In this document: positions 38,224-46,959 of the stretch, piece after piece
Position numbering within the stretch: position 1 is the stretch's first letter
Layout of the letters: each line of letters begins with the position of its first letter
NCBI RefSeq assembly: GCF_000527035.1
Contig: NZ_AZUK01000001.1
Span: 2,306,001-2,370,000 of the forward strand
Reading direction: 5' to 3'
From: Tolumonas lignilytica
GTDB lineage: Bacteria; Pseudomonadota; Gammaproteobacteria; Enterobacterales; Aeromonadaceae
DNA: 64,000 bases
Made by a program: the position numbers and the translations under genes
The notes under the pieces: generated by a model
Database searches by the model: none
The model's input: only the letters and a program-made list of their open reading frames with translations
What the model was told of the DNA's origin: nothing

Positions 38224-39732
38224 TTAGTTGTTGTAAGCACGTTCGCCGTGAGAAGTCAGGTCCAGACCTTCGCGTTCTGCTTCCACAGGAACACGCAGAC
38301 CTACCAGCTTGTCAACGATGAAGTAACCAACAATAGACACCAGACCAGACCAGATAATAGAGGTTGCTACTGCAATGGCCTGAATTTTCACTTGGTCAGG
38401 GATGGAGTAAGTAGGCGCAACAGCATTGGCCACGTAATCCCATACACCTGTACCGCCCAGATCTGGTGAAGCAAATACACCGGTCAGGATCGCACCCAGC
38501 ATACCGCCAATACCGTGCACACCAAATACGTCCAGAGAATCGTCAACGTTCAGCATGCGTTTCAGACCGTGTACGCCCCACAGGCAAACAACACCAGCCA
38601 GACCACCGATCACGATACCGCCCATGACACCGACGAAACCGGCAGCAGGAGTAATGGCAACCAGACCAGCAACAGCACCAGACGCAGCACCCAGCATAGA
38701 AGGTTTGCCTTTCAGCGCCCATTCTGCAAAAGTCCAGGTCAGAGTTGCAGCAGCAGTTGCAGCCCAAGTGTTCACGAATGCCAGCGCAGCCGTACCGTTA
38801 GCTTCCAGTGCAGAACCGGCGTTGAAACCGAACCAGCCGAACCACAGCAAGCTTGCGCCAATCATAACCATAGTCAGGCTGTGTGGCGCCATGGACTCGC
38901 GGCCAAAACCGACACGTTTACCCAGGAAGTAGGCACCGACCAGACCAGAAACCGCAGCGTTGATATGAACGACTGTACCACCGGCGAAGTCCAGAGCACC
39001 GTGCTGGAATAACCAACCACCAGTTGCATTGGCAGCATCGGCTGCAGCTGCACTTGTGTAGGCATCAGGACCAGCCCAGTACCACACCATGTGTGCCATT
39101 GGCACATAAGACAGCGTGAACCAGAACACGATGAACAGCAGTACGGCAGAGAAGCGGATGCGTTCAGCGAAAGCACCCAGAATCAGACAGCAGGTAATGG
39201 CTGCAAACGCACCCTGGAATGCGACATAGATAAATTCGGAAACACCGATACCCTTGTTGAAGGTCGCTGCAATAGAATCCGGAGTCACCCCTTTAAGGAA
39301 CGCTTTGCTCAAGGTGCCGAAGAAAGCATTTCCTTCTGTAAAGGCCAGGCTATAGCCATAGATAACCCACAGCACAGTAACCAGACTGAATACCATCAAT
39401 ACCTGGATCAGCATGGAAAGCATATTTTTGCTGCGCAGCAAGCCGCCGTAGAACAGCGCAATGCCAGGAATAGACATCAGAATAACAAACGCAGAACATA
39501 CCATCAGCCATGCGTTATCGCCTTTATTAACGGTGTCAACAGGCGCAGCTGCTGGTGTTGCAGCCGCTGCAGCGGGTGCCGCAGTGGCCGTAGCAGCAGG
39601 TGCTGCTGTAGTTGCAGCCGGAGCTGCGGTTGCGACTGAGGTGGATGCTGCTGGTGCGGCATCTTCACTCCATGCTGGTGTTGCCAGCCCGAAAGCCCCC
39701 ACCAGCGCCAAGATTGCAAACAATCGTTTCAT
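38224..39732 (-). CDS. amtB: Ammonium transporter AmtB
   Basis: Inner membrane trimeric channel for ammonium. Start ATG 39732 gives a signal peptide (MKRLFAILALVGAFGLATPAWS); the frame is open 14 codons more. About 502 residues with 11 membrane helices and the family marks: MSIPGIALFYGG, ALDFAGGTVVHINAA (first pore His) and DVFGVHGIGG (second pore His). Odd point: about 45 residues rich in Ala, Pro and Thr lie between signal peptide and first helix, where E. coli AmtB has almost none. There is no glnK next to it. It has its own sigma54 element. Confidence 0.95.
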   Translation of the reverse strand: MKRLFAILALVGAFGLATPAWSEDAAPAASTSVATAAPAATTAAPAATATAAPAAAAATPAAAPVDTVNKGDNAWLMVCSAFVILMSIPGIALFYGGLLRSKNMLSMLIQVLMVFSLVTVLWVIYGYSLAFTEGNAFFGTLSKAFLKGVTPDSIAATFNKGIGVSEFIYVAFQGAFAAITCCLILGAFAERIRFSAVLLFIVFWFTLSYVPMAHMVWYWAGPDAYTSAAAADAANATGGWLFQHGALDFAGGTVVHINAAVSGLVGAYFLGKRVGFGRESMAPHSLTMVMIGASLLWFGWFGFNAGSALEANGTAALAFVNTWAATAAATLTWTFAEWALKGKPSMLGAASGAVAGLVAITPAAGFVGVMGGIVIGGLAGVVCLWGVHGLKRMLNVDDSLDVFGVHGIGGMLGAILTGVFASPDLGGTGVWDYVANAVAPTYSIPDQVKIQAIAVATSIIWSGLVSIVGYFIVDKLVGLRVPVEAEREGLDLTSHGERAYNN

Positions 39733-39831
39733 TGTAGATATCTCCCTGATAATACCGTGTCCTGATCTCGACAATCGGAGGTCTGAGAACTCGTTGGTCG
39801 GACGAGGATGTCACTAACCTGATATTTCCTT

Positions 39832-39848
39832 CGCAGGAATTATGCCAA
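39832..39848 (-). promoter_or_regulatory. Sigma54-type -24/-12 promoter of amtB
   Basis: On the minus strand TTGGCATAATTCCTGCG has the invariant GG and GC exactly 10 bases apart. Expected start about 39821, giving a leader of about 90 bases. Confidence 0.65.
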
Positions 39849-39896
39849 CCTGGATCACATTAAAAATGGCTCAAAAATAACATTCCTGCCTGTGCT

Positions 39897-39965
39897 ATGA
39901 GCAAAATGGTGCAGACGACGCACATCAATGAGGCGTTGATAGATTATTGTGAACTTATTTGGTGC
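39897..39965. promoter_or_regulatory. Two NtrC-like boxes upstream of amtB
   Basis: Bases 39897-39913 match TGCACCAAAATGGTGCA at 13 of 17, with the whole right half perfect. Bases 39950-39965, read on the minus strand, match at 12 of 16. They lie about 85 and 135 bases upstream of the predicted start, as expected for an NtrC enhancer. This region also contains the bioH upstream sequence. Confidence 0.55.
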
Positions 39966-40080
39966 GCAAAAAGTAAACAAGATCCACGATGCGCCAACTT
40001 AACGAAAGCAATCATATTCGCTTCGGTGGAACAGGCTGGGTATCATGTTGTTATCTGAGGCAAGTGCTGATGGATGAATA

Positions 40081-40845
40081 ATGAGTGTTTATATTGAACA
40101 GCTAGGTCGCGGGCCTGATTTGGTGTTACTGCATGGATGGGGATTAAATGGTGCAGTGTGGCAGGAAGTGATTCCGTATCTTCAGCAGCACTACCGGTTG
40201 CATTTGGTCGATCTGCCGGGATTTGGCCATAGTCGTGACATGGTCATGAGCAAGTATGACTTAAGCGCGTTGAGTGAAACCGTATTGGCTGAGTTACCGC
40301 CACAATTTCATGTGCTGGGCTGGTCCATGGGCGGATTACTGGCATTACGTATGGCGCTCGATCATCCTGCCCGCATTCAGCGCTTAATTCTGACTGCCAG
40401 TTCGCCCTGTTTTTTACAACAAACTGATTGGCCAGGTATCCGGGCTGAGGTATTAGCCGGATTCAATGCTTTATTACAGCAGGACACCCGAAAGACGATA
40501 GAGCGTTTTCTGGCTATTCAGTCGATGGGCAGCGCCACGGCAAAAGAAGATATCCGACGGTTAAAACAGGGGTTGCAGCTACGCCCTGACGCGATGCCTA
40601 TCGCGCTCAGTGCAGGCTTGGATTTGTTACAGTCGGTGGATCTTCGTGCGCAGTTATCCCAACTGCAGTGTCCGGTTCTGGGCTTATATGGGCGACTCGA
40701 TAGTTTGGTTCCTGTTGCGGCAGTCACTCAGATTGAATCTTTAATTCCCGATTGTTGTTCAGTTGTTTTTGCGCAGGCAGCGCATACGCCGTTTATTTCG
40801 CATGCCCAGCAGTTTGCTCTGGAACTACAGACTTTTTTAGGCTAA
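40081..40845 (+). CDS. bioH: Pimeloyl-ACP methyl ester carboxylesterase BioH
   Basis: Removes the methyl group from pimeloyl-ACP methyl ester in biotin synthesis. The 254 residues form an alpha/beta hydrolase with nucleophile Ser 82 ([12 protein letters not shown]), an Asp in [10 protein letters not shown] and a His in AAHTPFISH. The oxyanion motif LLHGWGLN and the ASSPCFL segment match E. coli BioH closely. It is divergent from amtB. Confidence 0.94.
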   Translation: MSVYIEQLGRGPDLVLLHGWGLNGAVWQEVIPYLQQHYRLHLVDLPGFGHSRDMVMSKYDLSALSETVLAELPPQFHVLGWSMGGLLALRMALDHPARIQRLILTASSPCFLQQTDWPGIRAEVLAGFNALLQQDTRKTIERFLAIQSMGSATAKEDIRRLKQGLQLRPDAMPIALSAGLDLLQSVDLRAQLSQLQCPVLGLYGRLDSLVPVAAVTQIESLIPDCCSVVFAQAAHTPFISHAQQFALELQTFLG

Positions 40846-40929
40846 AAAATGTGCGACAAACGTTGTTATTATCCGCGTTTGTCATCGATAATTAATACAG
40901 GCTGATTAACGAGTGTCGGAAGCATTTGC

Positions 40930-41208
40930 ATGAATATTAATAGCGCGTTTTCCTCTGGCGTGTTCGGATTACAGAAAGCAACAGCACAGATGGACAGTGC
41001 AGCCAGCAAAATTGCTCAACAAACGCTACCTTCAGCTGGCAGTGCTCAGGCTTCTGGCAGTGCTCAGGGGGTATCTGTGCAGCAGAATGACTCGTTGCCT
41101 GATTCTCTGGTGCAGTTGAAAACAGCCGAGATACAAGGCAAGAGCTCTGTGGCGGTGATCAAACGCGCTGATCAGATGCTGGGTTCGTTACTGGATATTC
41201 ACGTGTAA
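40930..41208 (+). CDS. Flagellar rod-like mini-protein (92 residues)
   Basis: I cannot name this protein. Its first 30 residues (SAFSSGVFGLQKATAQMDSAASKIA) look like the N-terminal helix of flagellar rod/hook proteins. Its last 30 (LVQLKTAEIQGKSSVAVIKRADQMLGSLLDI) look like their C-terminal helix. Only a short Ser/Ala/Gln-rich linker joins them; no central domain exists. Ribosome site GGAAG. It ends 5 bases before the next gene, with which it probably forms an operon. Confidence 0.7.
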   Translation: MNINSAFSSGVFGLQKATAQMDSAASKIAQQTLPSAGSAQASGSAQGVSVQQNDSLPDSLVQLKTAEIQGKSSVAVIKRADQMLGSLLDIHV

Positions 41209-41213
41209 TTATT

Positions 41214-42062
41214 ATGAACGTCGCCCCTTCCTATCCCAATTTTGTGCCTTTGGCACTGCAGCCGACCACTGAGGCGGCAAAGCGGGATAATGTCCGGCGG
41301 GAACGCATTCCAGAGCCGGAGGAAAGCAAGGCAGGGCAGACAGATAATCGACAGGATAATTCAACCAGCCCATCTCCGGCTTACATCAATCCGCCTACTA
41401 AAAAACAGTCTGCAGATACCTATTCGCTGGCATCGATAAAAAGCAATGCCAGTCAGTCGCAATCAGATTCGTCCTCGACCTCCTCTGATGCGGTGACGGC
41501 AGCGGCTGATCAATCAAAAGACAAGCAGCAGACTTCGTCTGGTGACAATTCATCTTCTGATTCAGGGCAAGATAAAGAGAAAAATCCAAAAGAACAGCAG
41601 GCCGTTCAGGATCTCAAAAAACGAGATGCCGAAGTTCGGACGCACGAGCAGGCGCATCAATCCGTTGGTGGACAATATGCCAGCGCCCCCTCCTATGACA
41701 TGACGCAAGGGCCGGATGGCAAAAGCTATGCGACCGGAGGGCATGTCAACATTGATGTGTCGCCTGTGCCCAATAATCCTCAGGCCACCATCAATAAAAT
41801 GACGCAAGTGGAAAATGCGGCATTAGCACCGGCCGATCCTTCGTCTCAGGACAGGAAAGTAGCGGCACAAGCGGCGAGCATGGCCATGAAAGCCCGCAGT
41901 GAATTGTCGAAACGGAAATCAGGCAGCGGAAGCACCAACCAAGACAGCGCATCTGGCAACAATACCGCTTCGTCAATGCAACAGCGCAACGACACGATCT
42001 CAAATCGTTATCTCTCCTCAGGCCGTCCGCAACCACAGACGGCCATGAGTATTTACGCCTGA
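41214..42062 (+). CDS. SprA-related putative metalloprotease
   Basis: 282 residues. The first 130 are low complexity (Ser, Asp, Gln, Lys) and probably disordered. A conserved core follows with HEQAH at residues 144-148, an HExxH-type zinc motif, preceded by LKKRDAEVRT and followed by PSYDMTQGPDGKSYATGGHV and an Ala-rich helix. This fits the SprA-related (PF12118) family seen in Shewanella and Campylobacter-type genomes. No signal peptide is visible. Proteolysis is inferred from the motif only. Confidence 0.75.
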   Translation: MNVAPSYPNFVPLALQPTTEAAKRDNVRRERIPEPEESKAGQTDNRQDNSTSPSPAYINPPTKKQSADTYSLASIKSNASQSQSDSSSTSSDAVTAAADQSKDKQQTSSGDNSSSDSGQDKEKNPKEQQAVQDLKKRDAEVRTHEQAHQSVGGQYASAPSYDMTQGPDGKSYATGGHVNIDVSPVPNNPQATINKMTQVENAALAPADPSSQDRKVAAQAASMAMKARSELSKRKSGSGSTNQDSASGNNTASSMQQRNDTISNRYLSSGRPQPQTAMSIYA

Positions 42063-42086
42063 TCCAACATCATTCTGCGATGCAGT

Positions 42087-44396
42087 TTATTTCCGTTTCG
42101 CCTTGGCAAACGCGGCTGCAAATGCACTATTGCTGGAATGCTGCTCGGGCTTGGCATGAGCCTTGTGGTGGTGATGTTCTCTGTGTTTGGCCGATGCCGG
42201 CTCGTGTTGCGTTTTGCCATGATGTGATTTGGTGGTTTCATCATCCAGACGCATGGTCAGGGCAATGCGCTTGCGGGGAATATCCACTTCCACGACTTTG
42301 ACTTTGACAATATCACCAGCTTTCACCACTTCTCTCGGATCGGCGATGTAGCGGTTGGTCAGGGCAGAAATATGCACCAAACCGTCCTGATGAACCCCGA
42401 TGTCAACAAAAGCACCAAAGTTGGTCACATTGGTCACGACTCCTTCCAGAATCATCTCCGGTTTCAGATCTTTTAATTCCTCAACCCCTTCGCGGAAGGT
42501 CGCGGTTTTAAATTCAGGTCGCGGATCTCGGCCCGGTTTATCCAATTCCTGCAAGATGTCGGTGACGGTTGGGATCCCGAAATGTTCATCAACATAGTCA
42601 GCCGGTTTCAACGATTTCAGCAGTCGGCTATTGCCAATCAGTTCCGAAACGGGTTTGTCTAATTGGCGGATTATTTTTTCTACGACCGGGTAGGCTTCCG
42701 GGTGCACTGACGACGCATCCAATGGATTCTTTCCATCCCGAATTCGCAGGAAGCCGGCACACTGTTCGTAGGCTTTCGGGCCTAAACGAGCCACCTTGAG
42801 CAACTCTCGGCGCTCCTGAAAAGCGCCATTTTCATCGCGATAGCTAACAATGTTCTGTGCCAGCGTTTTACTTAAGCCGGAAACGCGGGTCAGTAAGGGC
42901 ACGGAGGCTGTATTCACATCAACGCCGACCGCATTCACGCAATCTTCCACGACGGTATCCAGATTGTGTGCCAGTTGGTTTTGGCTGACATCATGTTGAT
43001 ATTGACCAACCCCGATGGCTTTCGGTTCAATTTTTACCAACTCTGCCAAAGGATCCTGCAGGCGTCGCGCAATCGAGACTGCACCGCGCAGTGAAACATC
43101 GAGTTGTGGGAATTCCTGCGCGGCCAATTCCGACGCGGAATAAACAGACGCGCCCGCTTCACTGACGACGACTTTCTGTGCTTTGCATTGCGGATGACGG
43201 TGGAACATATCGGCAACCAAACGGTCGGTTTCGCGCGATGCGGTGCCATTACCGATACTGATCAATCTGACATTAAATTGTTCACACAAGGCATAGAGGA
43301 TCTCAATCGCCTGATCATATTGGCGTTTGGGTTCAAACGGATAAACTGTATGCACAGCCACGACTTTACCGGTTTCATCGACGACCGCGACTTTTACACC
43401 GGTACGAATACCGGGGTCCAAACCCATGGTGGCCTTCATGCCGGCAGGGGCAGCCATCAGCAAATCTTTCAGATTGCTGGCAAATACCCGGATGGCTTCT
43501 GTTTCGGCTGCATCCCGCAGGCGGCCGATCAGTTCTGTTTCCATCTGCAGGGAAAGCTTAATTTTCCAGGTCCAGTTTACGACACTTTGCAGCCATTTAT
43601 CCGCCGGGCGACCCTGGAACGATAAGTCAAAATAGTGCGCGATCATCTGTTCACAAGGATGAATGTCACCCGTTTGCTCAACATGCAGGCTCAGTGCTAA
43701 AAAACCTTCATTCCGACCACGCAGCATGGCCAGTGTCCGGTGGGATGGGACTTTTGCAATGGCTTCCTGATGATCAAAATAATCGCTGAATTTAGCACCT
43801 TCTGCCTGTTTACCTTCAATGACTTGCGAACGCAGCATGGCCGATTGCCAGAGATAACTGCGTAGTTTTTCCAGCAGCCCGGCTTCTTCGGCAAACCGTT
43901 CCATCAGAATATAACGGGCCCCATCCAGTGCAGCTTTGCTGTCGGTAATTTGGTATTCCGCATTCAGGTATTTTTGTGATTCCTGTTCTGGATCCAGTTC
44001 TGGATCAGCCAGCAAACTTTCCGCCAATGGTTCCAGACCGGCTTCAATGGCGATCTGACCTTTTGTCCGTCGTTTGGGTTTATAGGGCAGGTATAAATCT
44101 TCCAGACGTGTTTTGGTATCTGCAGCCAGAATATCGGCTTTGAGTTCGTCAGAAAGTTTTCCCTGTTCACTGATCGAGGCGAGAATGGTTTGCCGACGAT
44201 CTTCCATTTCACGCAGATAACTTAAACGCTGTTCCAGATGACGCAGTTGAGTGTCATCCAATCCACCTGTGGCTTCTTTACGGTAACGAGCGATAAAGGG
44301 AACAGTGGCTCCGTCATCCAGTAATTGTACGGCTGCAGCCACCTGCTCATTGCTGGCATTAAGTTCATCCGCAATGATTTGATTAATCGAAGGCAT
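42087..44396 (-). CDS. tex: Tex (YhgF) transcription accessory RNA-binding protein
   Basis: Cytosolic nucleic-acid-binding protein linked to transcription and RNA handling. ATG 44396 has GAGGATAAAT upstream; the frame is open four codons more. About 769 residues: an N-terminal helical region, a YqgF/RNase H-like domain ([20 protein letters not shown]), helix-hairpin-helix segments ([18 protein letters not shown] region), and a C-terminal S1 domain ([21 protein letters not shown]). The tail is a Lys/His-rich disordered extension. Same strand as greB, 29 bases downstream. Confidence 0.95.
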   Translation of the reverse strand: MPSINQIIADELNASNEQVAAAVQLLDDGATVPFIARYRKEATGGLDDTQLRHLEQRLSYLREMEDRRQTILASISEQGKLSDELKADILAADTKTRLEDLYLPYKPKRRTKGQIAIEAGLEPLAESLLADPELDPEQESQKYLNAEYQITDSKAALDGARYILMERFAEEAGLLEKLRSYLWQSAMLRSQVIEGKQAEGAKFSDYFDHQEAIAKVPSHRTLAMLRGRNEGFLALSLHVEQTGDIHPCEQMIAHYFDLSFQGRPADKWLQSVVNWTWKIKLSLQMETELIGRLRDAAETEAIRVFASNLKDLLMAAPAGMKATMGLDPGIRTGVKVAVVDETGKVVAVHTVYPFEPKRQYDQAIEILYALCEQFNVRLISIGNGTASRETDRLVADMFHRHPQCKAQKVVVSEAGASVYSASELAAQEFPQLDVSLRGAVSIARRLQDPLAELVKIEPKAIGVGQYQHDVSQNQLAHNLDTVVEDCVNAVGVDVNTASVPLLTRVSGLSKTLAQNIVSYRDENGAFQERRELLKVARLGPKAYEQCAGFLRIRDGKNPLDASSVHPEAYPVVEKIIRQLDKPVSELIGNSRLLKSLKPADYVDEHFGIPTVTDILQELDKPGRDPRPEFKTATFREGVEELKDLKPEMILEGVVTNVTNFGAFVDIGVHQDGLVHISALTNRYIADPREVVKAGDIVKVKVVEVDIPRKRIALTMRLDDETTKSHHGKTQHEPASAKHREHHHHKAHAKPEQHSSNSAFAAAFAKAKRK

Positions 44397-44425
44397 ATTT
44401 ATCCTCATGTTTCACGCCGTTATTT

Positions 44426-44905
44426 TCAGACGAACGGCTGGTATTGTATTTTATTGATGTACCACTCTTTCTCACCGGAAGGCGTATTAACCCGCACTTC
44501 GTCATCAACCTGTTTACCAATGAGTGCGCGGGCCATCGGGGAATCAATCGTGATATAATTATTTTTGGTATCTATTTCATCTGTACCGACAATCCGGTAA
44601 TGAACGATATCACCCTGGTCGTTTTCAAGTTCCACCCAGGCCCCAAAATAGACCTTTCCTTCTTGTTGCGGGGAGTATTCAACAATTTTGAGGGCATCCA
44701 ATCGTTTGGTCAGAAAGCGCAACCGACGATCAATGGCGCGAAGCTCACGTTTCCCTTCCTTGTATTCGGCATTTTCGCTGCGATCGCCTAATGCGGCGGC
44801 TTCTGACACCGCTTGTGTGACTTGGGGGCGCTTCACTTTCCAGAGATACTTGAGTTCATCTTCGAGCTTTTGCCATCCGGCTCGGGTAATGAGATTAGTT
44901 TTCAT
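44426..44905 (-). CDS. greB: Transcript cleavage factor GreB
   Basis: Rescues backtracked RNA polymerase by stimulating cleavage of the nascent RNA. Start ATG 44905; a GTG three codons earlier is less likely. The 159 residues have an N-terminal coiled coil with the catalytic acidic tip (ALGDRSENAEYKEGKRELR) and a C-terminal FKBP-like domain (GTDEIDTKNNYITIDSPMARAL). The YLWKVKRPQVT and long-loop pattern separates GreB from GreA. greB-tex is conserved in E. coli. Confidence 0.94.
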   Translation of the reverse strand: MKTNLITRAGWQKLEDELKYLWKVKRPQVTQAVSEAAALGDRSENAEYKEGKRELRAIDRRLRFLTKRLDALKIVEYSPQQEGKVYFGAWVELENDQGDIVHYRIVGTDEIDTKNNYITIDSPMARALIGKQVDDEVRVNTPSGEKEWYINKIQYQPFV

Positions 44906-45116
44906 TGCCGTCACTCTGATAGAGATTATTCATGTGTGCGCAGCATAAGGGGTTTGTCAGAAATCGCCAAATATCCTGCAAAAACGAGTAATAAAAGTGA
45001 CTCACTTCGCAAACTGATCATTTTTCATAAAAAGGCATTTTGTTGAAAAATCAGCCGCTTTACTGAGGAATGAAAAAAAACGTTAGCAGTTCTTGCTGAT
45101 ACCCTGCGGCAGACGC

Positions 45117-45145
45117 TTGCAAAGGGTCATAGGCCTCCTTACACT
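45117..45145 (+). promoter_or_regulatory. Predicted mraZ (dcw cluster) promoter
   Basis: TTGCAA (45117-45122), a 17-base spacer and TACACT (45140-45145). Expected start near 45152, right where the MraZ boxes begin. The rest of the 336-base greB-mraZ gap (44906-45116) shows no gene. Confidence 0.5.
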
Positions 45146-45151
45146 TCTTAG

Positions 45152-45186
45152 GTGGAAAAAAGTGGGATATTGTGGAGTTCTGTAGA
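45152..45186. promoter_or_regulatory. MraZ operator: four 10-bp-phased GTGGR boxes
   Basis: GTGGA (45152), GTGGG (45162), GTGGA (45172) and GTAGA (45182) follow each other with exactly 10-base spacing. This is the known MraZ target pattern (TGGGN repeated with 5-base gaps) and implies autoregulation of the dcw cluster. Confidence 0.8.
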
Positions 45187-45241
45187 ATGAACCTGCAATA
45201 TTCTTCGGCTGGCAGGATATAACCATACAGCAAGGTGCGGC

Positions 45242-45700
45242 ATGCTACGTGGGGCACACGCAATCACCCTGGATACGAAAGGGCGGTTAGCAGTTCCGAC
45301 TAAGTACAGAGACTGGCTTCGCGAAGAGTGCGAGGGCCAGCTTGTCTGCACCATTGATATTGCAAATCCCTGCCTGCTCTTATACCCACTGAATGAATGG
45401 GAAGAAGTAGAGAAAAAGCTGAAATCCCTTTCCAGCATGAATCCAATTGAACGTCGTTTGCAGCGGTTGTTGTTGGGCTACGCCTGCGAGTGTGAATTGG
45501 ATGGCAATGGCCGGCTGCTATTGTCTGCGCCGTTGCGTCAGCATGCCGGGCTGGATAAACAGATCATGTTGGTTGGTCAATTAAATAAATTTGAAATCTG
45601 GAGTGAGGCTCGCTGGCTGCAGCAAGTGGATGAGGACATTCAGGCATTGCCGGATATGAACTGGGCTACTTCAGACAAGCTGCGTGATTTTTCACTTTAG
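45242..45700 (+). CDS. mraZ: Transcriptional regulator MraZ
   Basis: Ring-forming AbrB-like DNA-binding protein that represses its own dcw promoter. The 152 residues have two SpoVT/AbrB-type halves ([16 protein letters not shown] and [16 protein letters not shown]) and the linker [18 protein letters not shown], as in E. coli. AAGG lies six bases before the ATG. First gene of the cluster. Confidence 0.96.
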   Translation: MLRGAHAITLDTKGRLAVPTKYRDWLREECEGQLVCTIDIANPCLLLYPLNEWEEVEKKLKSLSSMNPIERRLQRLLLGYACECELDGNGRLLLSAPLRQHAGLDKQIMLVGQLNKFEIWSEARWLQQVDEDIQALPDMNWATSDKLRDFSL

Positions 45701-45718
45701 CACTGGGGATAAATATTA

Positions 45719-46645
45719 ATGGAACATATCACTGTGCTGTTGCAGGAAGCGGTGGACGGGCTGGCTATTCGCCCTGACGGCGTTTACGTGGACGGCACAT
45801 TCGGCCGCGGTGGTCATTCCCGGCTGATTTTGCAGCAGTTGGGCCCTGCTGGTCGTCTGTACGCTATCGATCGTGATCCTCAGGCGGTCGCTGTTGCCAA
45901 GACATGGCAAGATCCCCGATTTGAAATTATTTCCGGCCCCTTTTCTTCATTGCACGACTATATGGCAGAGCGAGGCCTGTTAGGCAAAGTTGACGGTTTG
46001 CTGCTGGATCTCGGCGTTTCATCACCACAACTGGATGAAGCCGAACGTGGTTTTAGCTTTATGAATGATGGTCCGCTGGATATGCGCATGGACCCATTGC
46101 ATGGAGAGAGTGCGGCAGATTGGTTGGCTTATGCGGAAGCAGATGATATTGCATGGGTGCTGCGGACCTATGGCGAAGAACGTTTTGCCAACCGCATTGC
46201 GCGGGCTATTGTTGCGGACAGAGCGACAACACCTTATACCCGAACCAAACAATTGGCCGACATGATTGCCCGTGTCGTCCCGATCAAAGAAAAGCATAAG
46301 CACCCGGCCACACGTAGCTTTCAGGCATTACGTATTCATGTAAATCAGGAATTGAAAGAGATTGAACAGACATTGCAGGCATCTTTGTCTGTTCTGGCTC
46401 CGGGGGGACGTTTGGCTGTGATCAGCTTCCATTCACTGGAAGATCGTCTGGTTAAGCAGTTTATTCGTCAGCAGGAAAAAGGTGTGCAACCACCGAAAGG
46501 ATTGCCAATCACGGAAGATCAGATCCGGAAAACACAAACACTGCGTTCGGTTGGTAAAGCCATCAAACCCGGGGACAGTGAAGTCTCTGAAAATGTGCGC
46601 TCACGTAGTTCCGTGTTACGTGTTGCTGAGCGTTTGGGAGGTTGA
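45719..46645 (+). CDS. rsmH: 16S rRNA C1402 N4-methyltransferase RsmH (MraW)
   Basis: Methylates N4 of C1402 in 16S rRNA using SAM. The 308 residues start [13 protein letters not shown] and carry the SAM loop [10 protein letters not shown], then [21 protein letters not shown] in shortened form, the [11 protein letters not shown] stretch, and [15 protein letters not shown]. Start is 18 bases after mraZ. It ends just before ftsL. Confidence 0.96.
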   Translation: MEHITVLLQEAVDGLAIRPDGVYVDGTFGRGGHSRLILQQLGPAGRLYAIDRDPQAVAVAKTWQDPRFEIISGPFSSLHDYMAERGLLGKVDGLLLDLGVSSPQLDEAERGFSFMNDGPLDMRMDPLHGESAADWLAYAEADDIAWVLRTYGEERFANRIARAIVADRATTPYTRTKQLADMIARVVPIKEKHKHPATRSFQALRIHVNQELKEIEQTLQASLSVLAPGGRLAVISFHSLEDRLVKQFIRQQEKGVQPPKGLPITEDQIRKTQTLRSVGKAIKPGDSEVSENVRSRSSVLRVAERLGG

Positions 46646-46647
46646 GG

Positions 46648-46959
46648 ATGGAACGTCGGCTGAATCTTGCCTTCTTGATTTTAATGGATCTGAAACGGCA
46701 TCTGTTTCAGGTCATTTTAGGTTTGGCGATTTTGGGCTCTGCCATGACCACCATTGTGGTAACTGACGACACTCGCACAGTAACTGCCGAACTAAACAAA
46801 CTACAAAGTGTTAGCGATGACTTGGAAGTCGAATGGCGGCATCTGGTCTTGGAACAAAATGCGTTAGCTGAACATTCACGCGTTTCTGATATCGCCAAGG
46901 TAAAACTGGAGATGAAACGGCCTAAACCTCTCGAAGAAAAGATGATTAGCCTACCATGA
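46648..46959 (+). CDS. ftsL: Cell division protein FtsL
   Basis: Bitopic membrane protein of the FtsQLB complex. ATG 46648 has GGGAGG six bases upstream; the TTG at 46642 overlaps rsmH and is less likely. The 103 residues have a short cytoplasmic tail, one membrane helix (about 22-38) and a periplasmic coiled coil ending EWRHLVLEQNALAEHSRV, the FtsL signature. Its stop overlaps ftsI by 4 bases. Confidence 0.93.
   Translation: MERRLNLAFLILMDLKRHLFQVILGLAILGSAMTTIVVTDDTRTVTAELNKLQSVSDDLEVEWRHLVLEQNALAEHSRVSDIAKVKLEMKRPKPLEEKMISLP

Noticed and set aside
39504-39719. 71-codon minus-strand frame rich in Gln/Leu/Pro over the start of amtB
   Set aside because: It is an out-of-frame reading of the Ala/Pro-rich amtB segment, which explains its repetitive composition.
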